Below, piece after piece: positions 21,064 through 23,122 of a stretch of 23,122 nucleotides of DNA. Position numbers and translations under genes: made by a program. Under the pieces are notes generated by a model. The model did no database searches. It worked only from the letters and a program-made list of their open reading frames with translations, and had not been told where the DNA came from. The stretch comes from an uncultured Bacteriovoracaceae bacterium (GTDB lineage: Bacteria; Bdellovibrionota; Bacteriovoracia; Bacteriovoracales; Bacteriovoracaceae). Numbering within the stretch: position 1 is the stretch's first letter; the number at the start of each line of letters is the position of its first letter. Where the stretch lies: assembly GCA_937923325.1 (NCBI GenBank), contig CAKZUQ010000050.1:1-23122 (forward strand), in the 5' to 3' direction.

Positions 21064-23122
21064 TTATAAACAAGTCTCTCCAAAAATTGTTCCACTTGCT
21101 TGATCACATTGAACAGTAAAGTTACTTCTGACGTGATCAAAAATATTTGTATAATCATTAACATTAATTATATTCCAGTTATTGGCGTTCAGACTATGTA
21201 GTTGGCTTGCATGTTCAAACATTCTTGACATACTTGTTACATTTGAAGTGTTAAAATTAGATAAATCTAATGTTGATACTCTAGAGCTCCTAAACATTTC
21301 TGTCATATCTGTAACCTTTGAAGTATTGAAGTGGGATAAGTCTAGGTTTGCATTCGATATAATAGTATTAAAGGTATTACTAAACATTCTACTCATATCA
21401 GTAACATTTGAGGTGTTAAAGTTCGATAGGTTTAAAGATATCAGTGATCTAGTTCTTAGAAACATATTGCTCATATCTGTAACGTTTGAGGTGTCAAAAT
21501 TTGATAGATCTAGAGAGGTTACAGCTATCCCAGCAAACATTGCGCTCATGTTGGTTACATTTGAAGTATCGAAGTTTTCAATATTGATGATGGACGATAA
21601 ACTCGATGTTAAAAAATGGCTACCAGTGTCAAACATGCTTGACATGTCAGTGACTTTTGAGGTGTTAAAGCTTGTTAAATCAAGTGATGTAATATTCTCG
21701 ATGCGTGCAAACATACCACTCATATCTGTTACATTTGAGGTATTAAAGTTAGATAGATCTAGTGAGGTTAAACTTGTTGCTACAAACATGTTAGACATAT
21801 TGACAACACTTGAAGTATCAAAATTAGATAGATCTAATGAAGTTAAGCTGATTGCTGAAAACATACGACTCATATTTGTTACATTTGAGGTATTAAACTT
21901 AGATAGATCTAATGAAGTTAAGTTCAACAATGAAAACATACCACTCATATCTGTTACATTTGAGGTATTAAAACTTGATAGATCCAAAGAAACTAGTGAG
22001 AACATTGCAGCGAACATCCAGGACATATTTCTAACATTTGAAGTATCGAAGCTTGATATGTTCAATGATGTTATAGCATCAGCATCCGCAAACATAAAGG
22101 ACATATTTCTAACATTTGAAGTATCGAAGCTAGAAAGATCTAAGTTAACTAAACCATAAGAATAGTTAAACATGTCAGACATATCTGTGACATTAGAAGT
22201 ATTAAAATTTGTTAGGTCGAGTGAGTCTAAACTTTCCATTCCAGCAAACATACCTGACATATTTGTAACTCTTGATGTATCAAAACTAGATAAATTCAAA
22301 GACCTTATATATAATGCCTCTTGAAACATTTCAGACATGTCGGTCACATTTGAAGTATTAAAATTTGTCAGTGATAGTGATGATAAGCTCTCTGCATCTT
22401 TAAACATCCCAGACATGTTTCTAACATTTGAGGTATCAAAGCTAGATATATCTAAAGAAGACATTCGACGCGTAGACAAGAACATTCTAGACATGTCTGT
22501 AACGTTAGCTGTCTTTCCGCCAGCAAAACTTAAAAGGTTAGAAGCTCCCATAAATGCATTTTCTAAGCTTACCCAACCTAAGTCTCCCAACTCGATGACT
22601 GATATGATTTTATCTTTATCTCCTGCATTGTTGAAAAACCAAGCCTCTGCGAGTCCAAAAATTGTAATAGTATAGTCACCTGGAGCTGAATAGACATGAG
22701 TGATAGCACTATCAGTATTCGAGGTAATCTCAGATTGGCTACCATCTCCCCAGTCTACATACATATTGTAATTGTAACCACTTCTTAAAGGAAGAGTTAC
22801 AGAGTTGTTACCATTTCCAAATGATGAATCTCCAACTCGCCAAGTAGAAATCATAGGTAATGCTATAGAAAGATTAATTGAAATAATATTTGAATCAACC
22901 GTTCCATCATTTGATTTGAAGGCCATTATACAATTACCAACATCTGAATTACTTGGAGTTCCTGAAATAACTCCTGTTGAAGAATTTATTGAAAGAAAGT
23001 TACAAGTATTTGTTGAATCAAAAGAAAAACTTTGAGTATCTCCATCTATATCTAAAACAGAAGGAGAACAAGAGTAAGTTCCATTTTGATTAACAAAGCT
23101 TGAGCATGATTGAGATAAAACA
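21064..23122 (-). CDS. Surface protein with Ig-like, PKD-like and DUF285 repeats (5' end outside window)
   Basis: Large exported repeat protein, cut at the window edge. The first in-frame ATG (22926) is not the start: the frame stays open to 23122 and the extra part encodes a putative Ig (He_PIG) domain, with FLSINSSTGVISGTPSNSDVGNC ahead of that Met (shown here as motif only in part: INSSTGVISGTP). Then a PKD-like stretch (YVDWGDGS near 22770-22740) and about 18 DUF285/BspA-like units (21124-22536), each 23-34 residues, of the type LDLSNFNTSNVTDMSGMF. It ends with a two-cysteine tail (QCDQASGTIFGETCL). These repeats are known from Mycoplasma and other surface adhesins. Upstream signals are outside the window. 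Probably an adhesin or binding protein on the cell surface. Confidence 0.9.
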   Translation of the reverse strand, partial: VLSQSCSSFVNQNGTYSCSPSVLDIDGDTQSFSFDSTNTCNFLSINSSTGVISGTPSNSDVGNCIMAFKSNDGTVDSNIISINLSIALPMISTWRVGDSSFGNGNNSVTLPLRSGYNYNMYVDWGDGSQSEITSNTDSAITHVYSAPGDYTITIFGLAEAWFFNNAGDKDKIISVIELGDLGWVSLENAFMGASNLLSFAGGKTANVTDMSRMFLSTRRMSSLDISSFDTSNVRNMSGMFKDAESLSSLSLTNFNTSNVTDMSEMFQEALYIRSLNLSSFDTSRVTNMSGMFAGMESLDSLDLTNFNTSNVTDMSDMFNYSYGLVNLDLSSFDTSNVRNMSFMFADADAITSLNISSFDTSNVRNMSWMFAAMFSLVSLDLSSFNTSNVTDMSGMFSLLNLTSLDLSKFNTSNVTNMSRMFSAISLTSLDLSNFDTSSVVNMSNMFVATSLTSLDLSNFNTSNVTDMSGMFARIENITSLDLTSFNTSKVTDMSSMFDTGSHFLTSSLSSIINIENFDTSNVTNMSAMFAGIAVTSLDLSNFDTSNVTDMSNMFLRTRSLISLNLSNFNTSNVTDMSRMFSNTFNTIISNANLDLSHFNTSKVTDMTEMFRSSRVSTLDLSNFNTSNVTSMSRMFEHASQLHSLNANNWNIINVNDYTNIFDHVRSNFTVQCDQASGTIFGETCL
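21124..22536 (-). repeat. Tandem DUF285 coding repeats, about 75-78 bp each
   Basis: About 18 tandem units within the surface protein gene, 17 of which end in a Met-Phe (or similar) block after NVTDMS or a variant. Neighbouring units are very close in DNA: a 24-base string at 21824-21847 recurs exactly at 21899-21922, 75 bases apart. The outermost units (first and last) are degenerate, as expected for capping repeats. The array also keeps an opposite-strand frame open, which is a by-product. Confidence 0.9.

Noticed and set aside
21182..22675. Long open frames on the plus strand (325 and 112 residues) opposite the surface protein
   Set aside because: They mirror the tandem repeats (recurring VTFEVLK pattern from the complement of the repeat codons), have no ribosome binding sites, and contradict the clear DUF285 protein on the other strand.
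1..23122. CRISPR arrays, tRNA, rRNA, insertion sequences
   Set aside because: No direct repeats with unique spacers, cloverleaf sequences, rRNA motifs or transposase-like frames were seen; the only tandem repeats are coding DUF285 units.

Overview
The window is AT-rich (codons ending mostly in A or T) and tightly packed, with only short intergenic gaps (none above about 150 bases). Gene content and style (Tol-Pal envelope genes, ftsEX-envC-ctpA synteny, DUF1554 lipoprotein, DUF285 repeat surface protein, nucleoside salvage genes, Lys-rich low-GC proteins) suggest a Gram-negative bacterium of the Bdellovibrionota, most like a marine Bacteriovorax/Halobacteriovorax type predator. The taxonomic call is inference; no rRNA is present.

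Layout. (1) 1-3178, plus strand: tolQ-tolR-tolA-like-tolB operon, translationally coupled and without pal. (2) 3179-5865: a gene with its own strong extended -10 promoter encoding a GAF/AAA+/Fis-HTH protein that looks like a sigma-54 activator but has lost the GAFTGA loop and the Walker B glutamate, then a secreted orphan protein and a 70-residue basic protein with its own promoter. (3) 5920-7347: an HD-domain phosphohydrolase. (4) 7394-14976: a consensus-like promoter followed by seven tightly linked genes, ftsE-ftsX-envC-like-ctpA-xseA-M23 lipoprotein-degenerate histidine kinase. This unit joins septal peptidoglycan remodelling with exonuclease VII and a sensor protein whose ATPase part seems dead. 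(5) 14973-18423, minus strand: pyrimidine nucleoside phosphorylase, purine nucleoside phosphorylase and an epsilon-type 3'-5' exonuclease in one operon. It converges on the kinase gene so closely that both stop codons lie in a single TTAA. (6) 18545-20281, plus strand: a small glycine-zipper membrane protein and a NupC-type nucleoside transporter, which supplies substrates to the two phosphorylases. (7) 20328-23122, minus strand: a DUF1554 lipoprotein and a large surface protein with an Ig-like domain, a PKD-like segment and 18 DUF285 repeats; the latter gene runs off the right edge of the window.

The most interesting points are two regulators that keep the overall architecture of known families but have lost their defining catalytic or contact motifs (3320-4819 and 13444-14976), and the DUF285 surface protein with near-identical tandem DNA units. 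No CRISPR array, transposon, tRNA or rRNA was seen.
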